Shown piece after piece: positions 45,472 through 55,628 of a stretch of 64,000 bases of DNA. The DNA is taken from contig LJHW01000006.1 of NCBI GenBank assembly GCA_001295865.1, positions 1 to 64,000 on the forward strand. Direction: 5' to 3'. A program made the position numbers and the translations under genes. The notes beneath the pieces were generated by a model, which was not told the DNA's origin, did no database searches, and saw only the letters and a program-made list of their open reading frames with translations. Numbering within the stretch: the first letter of the stretch is position 1; the number at the start of each line of letters is the position of its first letter. The stretch is from a beta proteobacterium AAP65. Lineage in GTDB: Bacteria; Pseudomonadota; Gammaproteobacteria; Burkholderiales; Burkholderiaceae_C.

Positions 45472-46746
45472 TCAAGGGTAGAGACCGCGTTCTTCCCGCG
45501 CCTTGAGGATGCGTTCGCAGGCCACCGCGAAAGTGGCGGTGCGCAGCGTGATCTGGTGGCGGTCGGCCGTGTCCCAGATCTTCTTCAGCGCACCGATCAT
45601 GATCTTGTCCAGGCGCACGTTGATCTCGTCTTCGGTCCAGAAGAAGCTGCTGAAGTCCTGCACCCACTCGAAGTAGCTCACCGTCACGCCACCGGCGTTG
45701 CAGATGACGTCGGGCACGACCAGCACGCCACGCTCGGCCAGGATGTCGTCTGCCGAAGGCACGGTGGGGCCGTTGGCGCCTTCCAGCACCAGCTTGGCCT
45801 TCACGCGCTTGGCACGCTCGGCGGTGATCTGGCCTTCCAGGGCGGCCGGGATCAGGATGTCGCAGGCCACGTCCCAGAAGGCCTCGTTGTCCATGGGCTC
45901 GGCGCCCTTGAAGCCGCCGACGCCGCCGGTGGCCTTCACATGCGCCGTGATGTCGGCGATGTCGAAGCCGTGGGGGTTGTAAATGGTGCCGGTGTGGTCT
46001 TGCGCGGCCACGATCTTGGCGCCGGCCTGGGCGAAGAGCTCGGCCGCGGCCGAGCCCACGTTGCCGAAGCCCTGCACCGCCACGCGGGCGCCTTCCAGGT
46101 TCATGTTCAGGCGGCGCGCGGCTTCACGCCCGGTGACGAACACACCGCGGCCGGTGGCCTTCACGCGGCCCAGGCTGCCACCCAGGTGCACGGGCTTGCC
46201 GGTGACGACGCCGGTGGCGTTGCTGCCGGTGTTCATGCAGTAGGTGTCCATCATCCACGCCATGATCTGCGGGTTGGTGTTCACGTCCGGCGCGGGGATG
46301 TCCTGCTGCGGCCCGATGATCATGCCGATCTCGCTGGTGTAGCGGCGTGTCATGCGCTCCAGCTCTTTGTTGCTGAGCTTCTTGGGGTCGACACGGATGC
46401 CGCCCTTGGCGCCGCCGTAGGGCAGGTTCACGGCGGCGTTCTTGATGCTCATCCAGGCGCTCAGCGCCATCACCTCTTCCAGCGTCACGTCGGGGTGGTA
46501 GCGCACGCCGCCCTTGCCGGGGCCGCGGCTCAGGTTGTGCTGCACGCGGTAGCCCTCGAAGTGGGCCACTTCGCCGTTGTCCAGCTCGATGGGGATGTCG
46601 ACGATCAGCGTGCGCTTGGGGCGCTTGAGGGTGTCGATCCAGCGCGAGAGGTGGCCGAGGTAGGGCGCCACGCGGTCCACCTGCATCAGGTAGGTGCCCC
46701 AGGGGCTGTCGGCGGTGGGCTGGACGTAGGAAAGCGGCGAGGTCAT
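45472..46746 (-). CDS. gdhA: Glutamate dehydrogenase (Glu/Leu/Phe/Val family)
   Basis: 424 aa from ATG 46746 (AAGGAAGA upstream). Interconverts glutamate and 2-oxoglutarate plus ammonia. Substrate Lys in [13 protein letters not shown], catalytic [11 protein letters not shown], the PAPDVNT loop, and a Rossmann motif [21 protein letters not shown]. The length and the GNVGS motif fit the small hexameric class. Cofactor cannot be fixed, but the D at the end of the beta-2 strand (ENKIVAAQD-type) leans to NAD. The 205-base spacer to the divergent proC carries an ATGCA-N5-TGCAT inverted repeat. Confidence 0.96.
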   Translation of the reverse strand: MTSPLSYVQPTADSPWGTYLMQVDRVAPYLGHLSRWIDTLKRPKRTLIVDIPIELDNGEVAHFEGYRVQHNLSRGPGKGGVRYHPDVTLEEVMALSAWMSIKNAAVNLPYGGAKGGIRVDPKKLSNKELERMTRRYTSEIGMIIGPQQDIPAPDVNTNPQIMAWMMDTYCMNTGSNATGVVTGKPVHLGGSLGRVKATGRGVFVTGREAARRLNMNLEGARVAVQGFGNVGSAAAELFAQAGAKIVAAQDHTGTIYNPHGFDIADITAHVKATGGVGGFKGAEPMDNEAFWDVACDILIPAALEGQITAERAKRVKAKLVLEGANGPTVPSADDILAERGVLVVPDVICNAGGVTVSYFEWVQDFSSFFWTEDEINVRLDKIMIGALKKIWDTADRHQITLRTATFAVACERILKAREERGLYP

Positions 46747-46879
46747 GGGTCTTGTCTTCCTTGGGTGTTGGCAGCCGCGCGAGCCCGGCGAAACCGCCTC
46801 GTGGGCAGGGCCGCCGAGGGCCGGCACGGCATGGCTGCGCACTGTAGGCGGGGTGGCACCGAATAACTCACCAAGCGTC

Positions 46880-46894
46880 ATGCATGATTTGCAT
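46880..46894. promoter_or_regulatory. Inverted repeat between gdhA and proC
   Basis: ATGCA-TGATT-TGCAT, five-base arms, in a spacer otherwise without clear features. Its size and position could suit a dimeric regulator; no protein assignment. Confidence 0.35.
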
Positions 46895-46951
46895 AGGGCC
46901 TGCGCGGGCCCGTCATTGGCCCCGTTCCGCGCCTGCCTACACTGCGGCGCC

Positions 46952-47767
46952 ATGAGCACCCTGAACCCTCCCAGCATCGCTTTCATCGGCGGCGGCAACA
47001 TGGCCAGCGCCCTCATCGGCGGCCTGGTGCGTGCTGGCCTGCCGGCGGCGCGCATTGCCGTCGTCGAGCCTTTTGACGCCCAGCGCGAGAAGCTCGCGCA
47101 GCAGTTCGGCGTGGTGGCGCAGCCCGTGGCCGGCGCCTCGCTGGCCGGCGTCCCCACCGTGGTGTGGGCGGTGAAGCCGCAGCTGTTTGCCGAAGCCGCC
47201 GCGCCTTGTGCGCCCTACGTGGGCGCGGCGCTGCAGGTCAGCGTGATGGCGGGCGTGCGCTGCGCGGCCGTGGCCGCCGCCAGCGGCAGCGCACGCGTGG
47301 TGCGCGCCATGCCCAACACGCCGGCGCTCATCGGCCGGGGTGTGGCGGGGCTGTACGCGACCGCGGTTGTGGGCGGCGAAGAACGCGCGGAGGTCGACCG
47401 CCTCTTTGCGCCCACCGGCGCCACGCTCTGGCTGGACGAAGAAGCGCAGCTCGACGCCGTGACCGCGCTCTCGGGCTCGGGCCCGGCCTACGTCTTCTAT
47501 TTCCTCGAAGCCATGATGCAGGCCGCCGCCGAGATGGGCCTCACCGAGGCGCAAGGCCGCCTGCTGGCCCAGCACACCTTCGCTGGCGCCACGGCTTTGG
47601 CGCAGCAGAGCCCACTGGCCCCGCATGAGTTGCGTGCGCAGGTGATGAGCAAGGGCGGCACCACCTTCGCGGCCCTCACCTCGCTGGACGACAGCGGCGT
47701 GAAGGCGGCTTTCGTGAAGGCGCTGCACGCGGCGCGTGCGCGCGCCGAGGAACTGGGCCGCGCCTGA
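46952..47767 (+). CDS. proC: Pyrroline-5-carboxylate reductase
   Basis: 271 aa from ATG 46952. Reduces 1-pyrroline-5-carboxylate to proline, opposite to the PutA reaction. Rossmann motif [17 protein letters not shown] at residue 8, [42 protein letters not shown], and the C-terminal [18 protein letters not shown] and MDDSG-like signature. Divergent from gdhA and only 10 kb from putA; convergent with ubiA at a 19-base gap. Confidence 0.96.
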   Translation: MSTLNPPSIAFIGGGNMASALIGGLVRAGLPAARIAVVEPFDAQREKLAQQFGVVAQPVAGASLAGVPTVVWAVKPQLFAEAAAPCAPYVGAALQVSVMAGVRCAAVAAASGSARVVRAMPNTPALIGRGVAGLYATAVVGGEERAEVDRLFAPTGATLWLDEEAQLDAVTALSGSGPAYVFYFLEAMMQAAAEMGLTEAQGRLLAQHTFAGATALAQQSPLAPHELRAQVMSKGGTTFAALTSLDDSGVKAAFVKALHAARARAEELGRA

Positions 47768-47786
47768 AGCGGCGGCCGCTGGCGCT

Positions 47787-48704
47787 TCAGCGCAGCGCCA
47801 GATCCAGCGCCACGCCCGCAAACACCGTGGCGCCCAGCCAGTGGTTGGCGCGGAAGGCCCGGAAGCAGCCCTCGCGCGTGCGGCCGCGGATCAGCGTGTA
47901 GTGCCAGACCGCCTGCGCCGCCGCCAGCGCGATGCCGGCTAGGAACACGCCCCCCAGCCCCAGCGAACGCCCGAGGAAGGCCCAGCTGCCCAGGTAAACG
48001 GCGTAGAAGCCCATCACCGCGGCCACGTCGTAGCGCCCCAGCGTGATGGCGCTGGTCTTCATGCCGATCTTCAGGTCGTCGTCGCGGTCGACCATGGCGT
48101 ACTCGGTGTCGTAGGCCAGCACCCAGAACAGGTTGCCCAGCAGCAGCCACGCGGCCTGCGGCGGCACGGCGGCGGTGACGCTGGCCCAGCCCCAGTCGGC
48201 ACTGCCTTGCACAGCCGCAAAAGCCATGGGGATGCCGAAGCTGAAGGCCACGCCCAGCACGGCCTGCGGCATGGCCAGCACCCGCTTGGCGTAGGGGTAG
48301 GCCAGCGTGACCGCCAGCGCCAGAAAGCTCAGCTGGATGGCCGCGGGGTTGGTGGTGAGCACCAGGCCGAAGGCCACCAGCGCCAGCACCGCGCCCACCG
48401 CCAGCGCCTCGGGCGGCGAGATCGCGCCGCGCGTCACGGGCCGCTGCGCGGTGCGTTTGACGTGGCGGTCGAACTCGCGGTCGGCCACGTCGTTGGCGCA
48501 GCAGCCGGCGCTGCGCATCAGCACCGTGCCGGCCACGAACACGCCCAGCAGGTGCCAGCCCGGCCAGCCGTCGGCGGCGATCCACAGCGCGCTCAGCGTG
48601 GGCCACAGCAGCAGCAGCCAGCCGGCCGGGCGGTTCCAGCGGATCAGGTCGAGATACAGCGCCAGCCGAGAGGGTGCAGCAACCAGGGTGTTCACCCCCG
48701 GCAT
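47787..48704 (-). CDS. ubiA: 4-hydroxybenzoate polyprenyltransferase
   Basis: 305 aa from ATG 48704, with an alternative GTG a few codons later. Attaches the isoprenoid tail in ubiquinone synthesis in the inner membrane. Two Asp-rich motifs hold Mg-diphosphate: [15 protein letters not shown] (about residue 78) and [22 protein letters not shown] (about 200). About eight transmembrane helices, including the [21 protein letters not shown] start. Divergent from the S9 peptidase. Confidence 0.96.
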   Translation of the reverse strand: MPGVNTLVAAPSRLALYLDLIRWNRPAGWLLLLWPTLSALWIAADGWPGWHLLGVFVAGTVLMRSAGCCANDVADREFDRHVKRTAQRPVTRGAISPPEALAVGAVLALVAFGLVLTTNPAAIQLSFLALAVTLAYPYAKRVLAMPQAVLGVAFSFGIPMAFAAVQGSADWGWASVTAAVPPQAAWLLLGNLFWVLAYDTEYAMVDRDDDLKIGMKTSAITLGRYDVAAVMGFYAVYLGSWAFLGRSLGLGGVFLAGIALAAAQAVWHYTLIRGRTREGCFRAFRANHWLGATVFAGVALDLALR

Positions 48705-48800
48705 TATCAAACCGCGCCAGCGTTTGGCTAGACTGCACCGCACGCTGCCCGAGGGTCCAGACCGGCCGCACGCCGGCGCCGGGCAGTTCAGGGGGAGCCC

Positions 48801-50885
48801 ATGCCGCGTTCAGTCATCCACGGCCGCAGCGGCCGTGTTTTTCGCCTGGGCCGCCTCGGCCCCCGCATCGTTGCCTGGGCTCTGTGGGGCCTGGCGTGTG
48901 CCGGCCAGCTTGCGGCTGCGGCCACACCGTCTGCCGCCCCGGCCACCGGCGCGAGCAAGAACACGCCGCCGCCGGCCGAGAGCTTCGTGCGTTCACCGCA
49001 GTTGGTGATGGCGCAGATCTCGCCCTCGGGCCAGCGTGTGGCGCTCATCGTCACCACACCGGCCGGCCGCCGCGTGGTGGCTGTGCGGACGCTGGGCGAG
49101 GGCGCCACCACCAAGACCGTGGGCGTCTTCTCTGACGCCGACGTCAACCAGGTGCGCTGGGTGAACGACGAACGCCTGGTCTTCGACGCCTTCCAGCCCG
49201 GCGTGCAGATCGTCGAGGGCGGGGCCGGCACCTTCGCCGTCAACCACGATGGCAGCGACTACCGCGAGCTCATCGCCTGGCGCCAGAGCAACGACATCCT
49301 CGGCAGCCGCATTCAGCGCCGCGGCCTGCCCTACGGCTGGTTCGTCTGGGGCACGCTGGACGACGGCAGCGACGACATCCTGGTCTACCGCCGCACCACC
49401 GATGGCAGTGGCGATGGCATGCTGGGCGCGCTGGCGCGGCTGAACACCCGCACCGGCGGCCTGACCACGCTGAGCAGCGGCGCGCCGCCTTTTGCCACCC
49501 ACTGGGTGCTGGATGCGCAGCGCCAGTTGCGCGTGGTCGCCACCACGCGCGACGGCCGCAGCCGCCTGCACTGGAAGAAGCCCGGCACCGACAGCTGGAC
49601 CGTGGTGGTGGACGAGCCCGCGCTGGACGCCGGCGTGCTGACGCCGCGCTACCTGGAGAACGACGGCACGCTGATCGTCGAGGGCCGCAATGGCCGCGAC
49701 ACCACGGCACTGCTGGCCCTGGACCTGGCCAGCGGCAAGTTCGAGCCTGAGCCGCTGGTGGCGCTGGCGGGTTTTGACATCGCCGCTGCGCTGGAGACCG
49801 ACAGCCAGACGCGCCAGGTGGTGGGCGTGCACACACGCGCTTCGCGGCCGGCGAGCGTGTGGTTTGACGAGCGGCTGCAAGGCATCCAGGCCGCGGTGGA
49901 CGCCGCCTTGCCCGGGCGCTTCAACCGGCTGCACTGCGGCCGCTGCCAGAGCACGCAGCACTTCGTCGTCTTCAGCCAGAGCGACCAGCACCCTGGCGAG
50001 TTCTTGCACTACGACCACGCCCAGCGCAGGCTGCAGGCGCTGGGCGCGCGCCTGCCCTGGGTGGCGCCTGCGCAGCAGGGCCGGCGCAGCTTCCACCGCG
50101 TGACCGCGCGCGACGGCCTGGTGCTGCCGGTGGTGGTGACGCACCCGCCCGGCGTGGCCCCCGACGCCCAGCCCGCCACCGCCCTGCCCACGGTGGTGCT
50201 GGTGCACGGCGGCCCCTGGCTGCGCGGCGGCGACCTCGGCTGGAGCGGCCAGGCGCAGTTCCTCGCCACGCGCGGCTACCGCGTGCTGGAGGTCGACTTC
50301 CGCGGCAGCGACGGCTATGGCTGGCGCCATTTCCAGGCCGGCTGGAAGCAGTGGGGCGGCGCCATGCAGGACGACCTGGCCGATGCCGTGGCCTGGGCCG
50401 CCAAAGAAGGCCTGACCCAGCCCGCTCGTGTGTGCCTGGTGGGCAGCAGTTATGGCGGTTATGCCGCACTGATGTCGCTCATCCGCCACCCCGAGACCTA
50501 CCGCTGCGGCGTCAGCTTTGCCGGCGTCACCGACATCGGCCTGCTCTACAACGCCCGCTGGGGCGACTTGAGCGAGCAGGGCAAGCGCTTTTCCATGCCC
50601 ACCCTGGTGGGCGACCCGAAGGCCGATGCCGATCTCTTGAAGACCTCGTCGCCGCTGGCCCGCGTGGCCGAGATCAGGCGCCCGGTACTGCTGGCCTGGG
50701 GCCTGCTGGACGTTCGCGTGCCGCCGGAGCACGCTGAACGCTTCGTGAAGGCAGCCCGCGCGGCTGACGTGAAGATCGAGACCCTGTCCTGGGGCGAAGA
50801 GGGGCACGGCTTTTCCAGCGTCGCCAACCACGCCGACTACCTGCGCCGCATGGAGACCTTCCTGGCGCGTGAGCTCGCGCCCTGA
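48801..50885 (+). CDS. Exported S9-family (prolyl oligopeptidase-like) peptidase
   Basis: 694 aa from ATG 48801 (GGGGGAG upstream). Residues about 20-42 form a signal peptide ([19 protein letters not shown]). Residues 70-430 form a beta-propeller-like domain. The alpha/beta hydrolase domain at about 440-690 has the nucleophile Ser in GSSYGGYAA (about 547), Asp in [11 protein letters not shown] (about 637) and His in EEGHGF (669). The fold suits dipeptidyl- or acyl-aminoacyl-peptidases; the substrate is unknown. HGG-P-W (about 467) gives the oxyanion region. One of four extracytoplasmic proteases in the window. Confidence 0.93.
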   Translation: MPRSVIHGRSGRVFRLGRLGPRIVAWALWGLACAGQLAAAATPSAAPATGASKNTPPPAESFVRSPQLVMAQISPSGQRVALIVTTPAGRRVVAVRTLGEGATTKTVGVFSDADVNQVRWVNDERLVFDAFQPGVQIVEGGAGTFAVNHDGSDYRELIAWRQSNDILGSRIQRRGLPYGWFVWGTLDDGSDDILVYRRTTDGSGDGMLGALARLNTRTGGLTTLSSGAPPFATHWVLDAQRQLRVVATTRDGRSRLHWKKPGTDSWTVVVDEPALDAGVLTPRYLENDGTLIVEGRNGRDTTALLALDLASGKFEPEPLVALAGFDIAAALETDSQTRQVVGVHTRASRPASVWFDERLQGIQAAVDAALPGRFNRLHCGRCQSTQHFVVFSQSDQHPGEFLHYDHAQRRLQALGARLPWVAPAQQGRRSFHRVTARDGLVLPVVVTHPPGVAPDAQPATALPTVVLVHGGPWLRGGDLGWSGQAQFLATRGYRVLEVDFRGSDGYGWRHFQAGWKQWGGAMQDDLADAVAWAAKEGLTQPARVCLVGSSYGGYAALMSLIRHPETYRCGVSFAGVTDIGLLYNARWGDLSEQGKRFSMPTLVGDPKADADLLKTSSPLARVAEIRRPVLLAWGLLDVRVPPEHAERFVKAARAADVKIETLSWGEEGHGFSSVANHADYLRRMETFLARELAP

Positions 50886-50904
50886 GGCCGCGTCAGCCGG
50901 CTTT

Positions 50905-52146
50905 TCAGCCGGCGGGCTGGTCGTTGGCCGCGTCGCCGGGCTGCGGTGCCGGCTGCTCTTCTTCGGGCACGCCGAAGAGGCGTCGCTGCATGTTCAGCGT
51001 CACGTCGTTCAGCAGCGCCTGCGCCACCATCGCGCCCGGTGAGTGGCGGCGCACCTGCGTCCAGCGGTGCATGCGCCGCAGGTCCATCACCGAGCTGCCT
51101 TCTTCCACGCCCGTGTCGTCGGCGCCCAGCACCACGGCCAGGCCGGGCAGGTCCTGGAAGGCCTGGCCGCCCAGCACCACCAGCAGGCGCGGCTGCAGCG
51201 AGGCCCGGCGCAGGCGGCGCACCGCCGCGGCGATCGCCGGCAGCTGTTCGTCGCGGCAGAACACCGGGCTGATGGCGATGTGCAGCAGGTCCACCGCGTG
51301 CTGGGCCACCAGGTCCTCCAGCTCGGCCAGATGCGCCGGGAAGGCGCAGCGCACGGCGCAGCCAGCGCCGTCGAGCGCAATGCCGGCGAAGGTGACGCCG
51401 GCCAGGTGCGTTTCTCCCGGCCACAGCGCCACCAGCGCCTGCGGCTGCGCCGTGCCGCTGGTGTCGGTGGGCGGGCAGGCCTGCCGCATCAGCATCTGCA
51501 GCCGCCCCTGCGCCACCACCAGCTGGGTGCCGGTGCAGCGGTCGTCCTGCCAGGCTTCGGCCATCTGGCGCGACACCGGCCCGAGCACGTGGGCGCCCAG
51601 CGCGCCGGCGTCGGGCTGCAGCCGGGCCACGCGGGCGGCCAGCGCGCGGGCGGGGGCTTCGCTGTCGGCCAGCAGCGCTTCGGCCATCTGTGCCGGCGGC
51701 GGCAGATGCGCCCACAGCGCCAGGCCGCTGAGGTAGCCGGGGATCTCGTCGTCGCGTTGCACGCGCGCCGGGCTGGCCTCGGCCGGCAGAGCCCAGGTGC
51801 CGGGCACCTCGGGCAGGGCCTGGGGGCTGCCGCACTGCATGTGCCAGTCGGCGAACAGGCGCTCGGCGCGCCAGGGGGTCTGCAGCCGTTCGATGCTGTG
51901 GTGGCGGGGGTCGCGCTGGATGGAGGCCCACACGCGCTCCAGCGCCTCGCGCGGGCCTTCCAGCCACTGGAAAAAACGCCCACGGTCCAGCACCAGCAAG
52001 CCGGTGAGCTGTTCACGCGCGTTACGTTTGCGGGCTGTCTCCAGCAGGGACTGCACCTCTAACGGCGCCAGCTCGCGCGTGGCGCGGCTGCGGTAGACCA
52101 GTTGGGACAGGGCGTGCCGGTTGACGGCGTCTTCGGGCTGCTTCAC
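50905..52146 (-). CDS. BLUF photoreceptor with a B12/heme-type C-terminal domain (AppA-like)
   Basis: 413 aa from GTG 52146 with AGGAGAA upstream. Residues 11-105 form a BLUF flavin domain with every key residue present: Tyr18, Asn42, Gln60, Trp101 and Met103 (AppA Tyr21, Asn45, Gln63, Trp104, Met106, each offset by exactly three). The C-terminal half has the helical bundle of B12-binding proteins (about 170-225, LGAHVLGPVSRQMAEAWQDD) and a Rossmann-like domain (about 238-380) with the GExHxxG motif carrying His247, equal to the cofactor-ligand His of CarH/SCHIC domains. In AppA this domain (SCHIC) binds heme. The Cys-rich tail of AppA is absent. Light and heme/redox integration is therefore plausible; the partner is unknown. 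Confidence 0.9.
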   Translation of the reverse strand: MKQPEDAVNRHALSQLVYRSRATRELAPLEVQSLLETARKRNAREQLTGLLVLDRGRFFQWLEGPREALERVWASIQRDPRHHSIERLQTPWRAERLFADWHMQCGSPQALPEVPGTWALPAEASPARVQRDDEIPGYLSGLALWAHLPPPAQMAEALLADSEAPARALAARVARLQPDAGALGAHVLGPVSRQMAEAWQDDRCTGTQLVVAQGRLQMLMRQACPPTDTSGTAQPQALVALWPGETHLAGVTFAGIALDGAGCAVRCAFPAHLAELEDLVAQHAVDLLHIAISPVFCRDEQLPAIAAAVRRLRRASLQPRLLVVLGGQAFQDLPGLAVVLGADDTGVEEGSSVMDLRRMHRWTQVRRHSPGAMVAQALLNDVTLNMQRRLFGVPEEEQPAPQPGDAANDQPAG

Positions 52147-52256
52147 GGCTGCGTTCTCCTGGCAGCGGGCGCCGCTGGTGCAGGGGCAGCGGGCCCGGGG
52201 TTCGTGCGCTGAAGTACGGCCAGGGCGCGCGACGGCAAGTGTCAGGAGAACTTTAC

Positions 52257-52277
52257 CGCAGCTGGTGTTGAGCTGCG
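52257..52277. other. Inverted repeat downstream of prfC
   Basis: CGCAGCT, 7-base loop, AGCTGCG, between prfC and the BLUF start. It may act as a weak terminator for prfC or as an operator for the BLUF gene; no U-tract. Confidence 0.35.
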
Positions 52278-52306
52278 ATGACGGTACGGCGTCCGTTCAG
52301 GGCCGC

Positions 52307-53935
<1,629 letters not shown>

Positions 53936-54003
53936 GGTGCGCGGGCTCAGAAGGAGCGCGATTATCGGCCGCGGTGGTGGGGCGGTGCGATGATCGGCCC
54001 GAC

Positions 54004-54939
54004 ATGAACGCCTTGCTCGACCTGCACCCCGAAGTGGCCGACGCGCTGCACCACGGCCGGCCCGTGGTGGCGCTGGAGTCCACCATCATCAGCCACGGCA
54101 TGCCCTGGCCCCAGAACGCCGAAACCGCGCTGCGCGTGGAAGCCGCCGTGCGGGAGCACGGCGCGGTGCCCGCGACCATCGCCGTGATCGACGGCCGCTT
54201 GAAGGCGGGCCTGTCGCGCGAACAGATCGAAAGCCTGGCGCAGCAGGGCCTGGCCGTGCCCAAGGCCAGCCGGCGCGACCTGCCGCTGCTCATCGCACGC
54301 GGCGCCACGGGCGCCACCACGGTGGCGGCCACGATGATCGTGGCGGCGCTGGCCGGCATCCGCGTCTTCGCCACCGGCGGCATCGGCGGTGTGCACCGCG
54401 GCGCCGAGACCAGCTTCGACATCAGCGCCGACTTGCAGGAGCTGGCGCGCACGTCTGTCGCTGTGGTCTGCGCAGGTGCGAAAGCCATCCTCGACCTGCC
54501 GCTGACGCTGGAATACCTGGAAACGCAGGGCGTGCCGGTGCTGGGCTACGGCACCGACGAACTGCCGGCTTTCTACTCGCGCGAGAGCGGCCTGAAGCTG
54601 CCCAGCCGCGTGGACACGCCCGCTGCGCTGGCCGCCGTGCTGCACGCCAAGTGGCAGGCCGGCCTGGAGGGCGGCGTGGTGATCGCCAACCCGATTGCGC
54701 CCGAGCACGAGATCCCGCAGCCGCGCATTGCCGGCTACATCGCGCAGGCGCTGGCCGAGGCGCAGGCGCAAGGCGTGGCCGGTGCCGCCGTCACGCCCTT
54801 CCTGCTGGCACGCGTGAGTGCGCTCACCGGCGGTGCCAGCCTCAAGGCCAACATCGAGCTCGTGCTGTCGAACGCGCGTCTGGCCGCGCAAGTGGCTGGC
54901 GCCCTGGTGGCCCTGCAGCCCCGTGCGGGCCTGACCTGA
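54004..54939 (+). CDS. psuG: Pseudouridine-5'-phosphate glycosidase
   Basis: 311 aa from ATG 54004. Cleaves the C-C glycosidic bond of pseudouridine 5'-phosphate to uracil and ribose 5-phosphate. Family motifs: VALESTIISHGMPWPQNAE at residue 19, TIAVIDGRLKAGL with the catalytic Lys (about 75), KASRRDLP, GATTVAATM, VFATGGIGGVHRGAE, VCAGAKAILDLP, and NPIAPEHEIP. The usual companion kinase PsuK is not in this window. The stop overlaps the heme oxygenase start as TGATG. Confidence 0.95.
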   Translation: MNALLDLHPEVADALHHGRPVVALESTIISHGMPWPQNAETALRVEAAVREHGAVPATIAVIDGRLKAGLSREQIESLAQQGLAVPKASRRDLPLLIARGATGATTVAATMIVAALAGIRVFATGGIGGVHRGAETSFDISADLQELARTSVAVVCAGAKAILDLPLTLEYLETQGVPVLGYGTDELPAFYSRESGLKLPSRVDTPAALAAVLHAKWQAGLEGGVVIANPIAPEHEIPQPRIAGYIAQALAEAQAQGVAGAAVTPFLLARVSALTGGASLKANIELVLSNARLAAQVAGALVALQPRAGLT

Positions 54940-55628
54940 TGGCGACCGGCGCGGTGCCCGTGGCTTCCGCGCTGCCCGAACGGCTGCGCGAGGCCACGCG
55001 CGAGCTGCACACCGCCACCGAGCGCAGCGGCGCCATGGCCGCGCTGCTGGCCGGGCGGCTGCCGCGCGCAGGCTACTGCGCGCTGCTGCGCAACCTGCAC
55101 GCGCTCTATGCCGCGCTGGAAACCGCCCTGGTGGCGCACGCCGCCGAGCCGGCGCTGCTGACTTTGGGCGCCGACGCGCTGCAGCGGGCCCCGGCGCTGG
55201 CCGAAGACCTGGCGACCCTGCACGGCCCGGGTTGGGCCGAGGCGCTGCCGCTGGCCCCCGCGCTGCAGGCCTACGTGGTGCGGCTGCAGGCCCTGCAGGC
55301 CATGTCGGCCGTTGAAGCCGCGCCCAGCCTCGTGGCCCACGCCTACGTGCGTTACCTGGGTGACCTGCACGGCGGCCAGGTGCTGCAGCGCCTGGTGGCG
55401 CGGCTGTACGCGCTGCCGGCCGGCGACAGCGCGCCCGGCACGCGTTTCTACGATTTCGGCGACACGCCGCAGGTCTTGCTGCGGCGCCAGCAAATACGCC
55501 GTGCGCTCGGCAGCCTGCCTTTCGACACCGCGCAGCAAGACGCCACGGTGGCAGAAGCGCTGTGGGCCTTCACGCAGCACCGCTGCCTGTTCGAAGAACT
55601 GGCCGCCGCGCCGGCCGCGGGCGGCTGA
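54939..55628 (+). CDS. bphO: Heme oxygenase (biliverdin-forming)
   Basis: 229 aa from ATG 54939, overlapping the psuG stop. Opens heme to biliverdin, iron and CO; biliverdin is the chromophore of bacteriophytochrome. The proximal heme ligand His is in RELHTATERSG (about residue 24) and the distal helix is HAYVRYLGDLHGGQVLQRL, with the conserved GDLxGG segment. The psuG-bphO coupling is odd because the pathways are unrelated; it looks like a shared transcript. The stop abuts the stop of the convergent phytochrome gene, which uses its product. The symbol is by context. Confidence 0.92.
   Translation: MATGAVPVASALPERLREATRELHTATERSGAMAALLAGRLPRAGYCALLRNLHALYAALETALVAHAAEPALLTLGADALQRAPALAEDLATLHGPGWAEALPLAPALQAYVVRLQALQAMSAVEAAPSLVAHAYVRYLGDLHGGQVLQRLVARLYALPAGDSAPGTRFYDFGDTPQVLLRRQQIRRALGSLPFDTAQQDATVAEALWAFTQHRCLFEELAAAPAAGG

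Noticed and set aside
48993..50831. A 612-codon minus-strand frame
   Set aside because: Antisense to the S9 peptidase, which has an intact Ser-Asp-His triad.
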